Origin: Defluviitaleaceae bacterium
GTDB taxonomy: Bacteria; Bacillota; Clostridia; Lachnospirales; WQUN01
Assembly: GCA_009783525.1 (NCBI GenBank)
Contig: WRDG01000022.1
Coordinates: 1 to 15,696, forward strand
Length of the DNA stretch: 15,696 nucleotides
Direction: 5' to 3'
Positions 14,701 through 15,696 of this stretch are shown here, piece after piece. How positions within the stretch are numbered: the stretch's first letter is position 1; each line of letters starts with the position of its first letter. A program made the translations under genes and the position numbers. The notes under the pieces are model-generated. The model was given only the letters and a program-made list of their open reading frames with translations. It did no database searches and was not told the origin of the DNA.

Positions 14701-15696
14701 TACGCAAGAGGCCAGGCCCGTGTCGCACTTTCCAACCGGGGCCACGACACAAACGGCTTTATTAACTTCGCGGCAAATTCCTCCGATTGGCAGCATTATT
14801 CAGGCGAGTTCACGGTCGATTCCAACATGAATTTAATCCTTGCCATGTCTGCCTTCGGCAACCTTTTCAACCAACCGCTTTCCGTTGCAGGATTTTCGCT
14901 TATGGAAGTTATTCCCGTTTGCGAAGTCTGCGGGCAGGACCCGTGCCTGTGCTGCGAAGACTGCGGCGAATATCCGTGCGAATGTCCGGAAGAGCAAATC
15001 AATTTGATAGTCAACGGTGATTTTTCCAATTGGATCCACGGTTGGGTTGCCTTATGGGGCGTAAGCCATGTACCAAACGGTTTTGCCGATGGTGTCAATG
15101 CCGTAGTGGTAGGCTCTAACTGGCAGGCCATAGTGCAAGAAATGGAACTGCAAGCAGGCAAAACATACAAGCTCACTTATTGGGCAAAAATTGTTGACGA
15201 CGGGCAAACAGGAGACGGCGCCGTCTGCTTGGGCGAACCGACCGGCTCCCAAGGCCGCGAAACCATGAACGAGTTGGTTAACACTCGTATAAACGGCACC
15301 GAATGGCAGTTATATGTCCACGAATTTACAGCTCCCGCAACCATGACATACAGAGTTTCGTTTTGGGCTACCGGAGCAAACGTAAATTACGCCGATATAG
15401 AGTTGTTCGAAACAAAGCCGATAGTTATCCCGCCATGCGATACCTGCGGCGAAGTTGACTGCGTATGTGCGCAGCCCTGCGATACCTGCGGCGAACTTCC
15501 CTGCATATGCCCGTGCGGAACCTGCGGTGAAGAACCGTGTGTATGCGCATGCGAATACTGCGAAGAAAACCCCTGCGTCTGCTTCGAAGGCCTGACGCTA
15601 ATTTTCAACTACAACACACGCGAGCAATACGACCACTTGATCAACTCACCGTGGTGGTACGGCCCGGGCTTCTGGGGCAACGCCACCCAAAGCACC
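11719..15696 (+). CDS. Secreted multi-domain GH5 glycanase with cysteine-knuckle linkers, 3' end outside window
   Basis: Extracellular polysaccharide hydrolase, probably a beta-mannanase or endoglucanase; 1326 codons are visible with no stop. GGAGG at 11707-11711 lies 7 nt before the ATG. Domain order: signal peptide 1-24 (cleavage after VQA); a carbohydrate-binding-like beta domain, about 38-183, ending VYFDEVRFYKL; two bacterial Ig-like (Big_3 type) domains, about 188-268 and 272-350; GH5 catalytic domain, about 352-715; then three carbohydrate-binding-like modules (from about 722, 915 and 1094, each opening N-L-I-x-N-G-[DN]-F-S), each followed by cysteine-rich linker units; the start of another module at the edge. 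GH5 residues: His441 in IEAHDFTG, acid/base Glu497 in NILNEPG, His604 in SIHPYG, nucleophile Glu632 in FGEWGDF, Trp659 in IYWAW. The HD-x-TG, NEP and H-x-YG context resembles GH5 subfamily 8 mannanases. A C-terminal anchor or dockerin may lie beyond the window. Confidence 0.9.
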   Translation, partial: MRKRILALFLALSMLMSITVGVQAAENDVQSFAADELVFILGGEANPFLPDWSNGTGTWGGDLREYNADLFLTQPCGLRIPGWMGFFIWFNEHTLVPEPGYMYRAVTTAYAPQAVHFHLFGLQYEIGAATENRTQMGSMVVTSDGWNEYVTEFYVPVEATNANFYLYNGEAGAVYFDEVRFYKLVPSGYSLKSAPTFITFYEGEPIDLSGLRLTVNYATTAKTSEIALSADMDDVTITGYDAFAPGNQEVTVSYKNFDFTYNVEVLAGGPEIGRMEASRLPAKTHYWQGEDFDFTGLKLYVEYTNGSSTIIEATADMVDASAFDGTSGEKIITVSFGGAQMEFSAWMLEPGMNFEIVGSRVIDPFGNDFVAIGSNGNGPRWYDGTREMIPDLELYADVWKFNTMRLCSPFGWEWQNWANTDLDAIIKTYTDRGVAIMIEAHDFTGGWPVSGVTGYNNRGDGITDAWTPSLEEITQLWVDIAEQYIDNPYVWINILNEPGNHFGSAMGGGFTRRGTEENPLTSDDLRHPTFSHNAQQSADYWYEVHRHITEAIRAAGFNNIIVLDEHVFGQANFDSGNPGGPGSAVLNKGEALNAEFDNLLYSIHPYGWRGQTTLNLYVEACIERDLALVFGEWGDFGGSDHIRVLLNTALKYDIGHIYWAWSADHSICNPATGPRFAWGINEWNGITKPTNLTWSGSLLWDATRGTLTAPVPHHLGGVHDPENLIFNGNFSAGLAGWDLPFTKTLTRETVYGQEMDVLTLSGASNPWAWGFSQPAGLVGGVTYEFSLYAKGSVGNVFLADGRYGSGTVVTDRYSLNSDGWQHYSFTFTAPRTMDVELNISHWGVELDRPLSFANITLKITDGGGPVLCPDCNANPCECIVLCPDCNANPCECTPVTVCPDCNQENCVCPSPSITNLIENGDFSNGMAGWNIGEDYSQSLSKEDIFGQEMNVLTIGTDDPGFWAWGWAFYNIGFEWWGQPSLITVQAGKTYEFSFYARGQARVALSNRGHDTNGFINFAANSSDWQHYSGEFTVDSNMNLILAMSAFGNLFNQPLSVAGFSLMEVIPVCEVCGQDPCLCCEDCGEYPCECPEEQINLIVNGDFSNWIHGWVALWGVSHVPNGFADGVNAVVVGSNWQAIVQEMELQAGKTYKLTYWAKIVDDGQTGDGAVCLGEPTGSQGRETMNELVNTRINGTEWQLYVHEFTAPATMTYRVSFWATGANVNYADIELFETKPIVIPPCDTCGEVDCVCAQPCDTCGELPCICPCGTCGEEPCVCACEYCEENPCVCFEGLTLIFNYNTREQYDHLINSPWWYGPGFWGNATQST
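13882..15420 (+). repeat. Three carbohydrate-binding-like module repeats
   Basis: Within the GH5 protein, modules start at about 13882, 14455 and 14995. Each opens with an N-L-I-x-N-G-[DN]-F-S...GW pattern and ends in a beta-strand that runs into a cysteine linker. Modules 1 and 2 are close paralogues: both have GQEM-x-VLT, a WAWG element, TYEFS-x-YA and WQHYS, with nucleotide-level matches such as around 13972-13994 versus 14554-14576. Module 3 is more diverged. They resemble the CBM4/9 fold class, so glycan binding is likely but the target is unknown. Confidence 0.75.
14314..14397 (+). repeat. 42-nt tandem duplication encoding two cysteine units
   Basis: Units 14314-14355 and 14356-14397 are identical over their first 39 nt except for one synonymous change (GAC to GAT in the Asp codon at 14329 and 14371). 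Each encodes V-L-CPDCNANPCEC plus one linker residue. The near identity points to a recent duplication or ongoing copy-number change. Confidence 0.92.
14320..15582 (+). repeat. Nine C-x2-C-x4-C-x-C cysteine units in three linkers
   Basis: 11-residue units start at 14320, 14362 and 14410 (linker A), 14920 and 14953 (linker B), and 15436, 15478, 15514 and 15550 (linker C). Examples are CPDCNANPCEC, CEDCGEYPCEC and CDTCGELPCIC. All four Cys positions are kept in all nine copies. The residue before the third Cys is usually Pro, and Gly or Asn usually follows the second Cys. The pattern of four cysteines could bind a metal or form two disulfides per unit. I do not recognise a named family for it. 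Confidence 0.88.

Overview
The window looks like chromosome from an anaerobic Firmicute of the Clostridia type. The reasons are the gene order YerB-like lipoprotein / era / recO, strong AGGAGG-type ribosome sites, a cytoplasmic-membrane O-antigen-ligase-like protein, and a secreted modular glycoside hydrolase with a Gram-positive style signal peptide. Coding DNA is moderately GC-rich with many AAA (Lys) and TTT (Phe) runs. The one long intergenic stretch is clearly AT-rich. No tRNA, rRNA, transposase, CRISPR array or phage gene is visible.

Layout. (1) Bases 1-3901, plus strand: a DUF3048/YerB-like lipoprotein (5' end outside the window), the GTPase era, the recombination mediator recO, and an Eis-like GNAT acetyltransferase. 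The first three overlap pairwise by exactly 8 nt at the same sequence, ATGAATAG, so they are very likely translationally coupled. (2) Bases 3905-6470, minus strand: a short UvrC-like GIY-YIG protein followed by a membrane sensor histidine kinase. This pair converges on the acetyltransferase gene with 3 nt between the stop codons. No response regulator is in the window. (3) Bases 6491-11320, plus strand: a promoter-like site, a polytopic O-antigen ligase/polymerase-like protein with a large soluble insert, a membrane-bound NDP-sugar 4,6-dehydratase of the CapD/WbpM/FlaA1 class (4-nt overlap), a mutarotase-like DUF4380-type protein, and a strong intrinsic terminator. This reads as a small surface-polysaccharide operon. 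(4) Bases 11321-11718: an AT-rich intergenic region ending in a leader with three AACCCC...GAGGC units and two hairpins that share an identical loop but have different stems. (5) Bases 11719-15696, plus strand: an open reading frame with no stop before the window edge (1326 codons visible). It encodes a secreted multi-domain GH5 glycanase.

The most unusual content is in part 5 and its leader. After the catalytic domain, the protein carries three carbohydrate-binding-like modules. Each is followed by a linker built from copies of an 11-residue cysteine motif, C-x2-C-x4-C-x-C, nine copies in all (3+2+4). The first two copies lie in a nearly perfect 42-nt tandem repeat. The leader upstream contains what looks like a repeated structured RNA element that I cannot assign to any riboswitch class I know.
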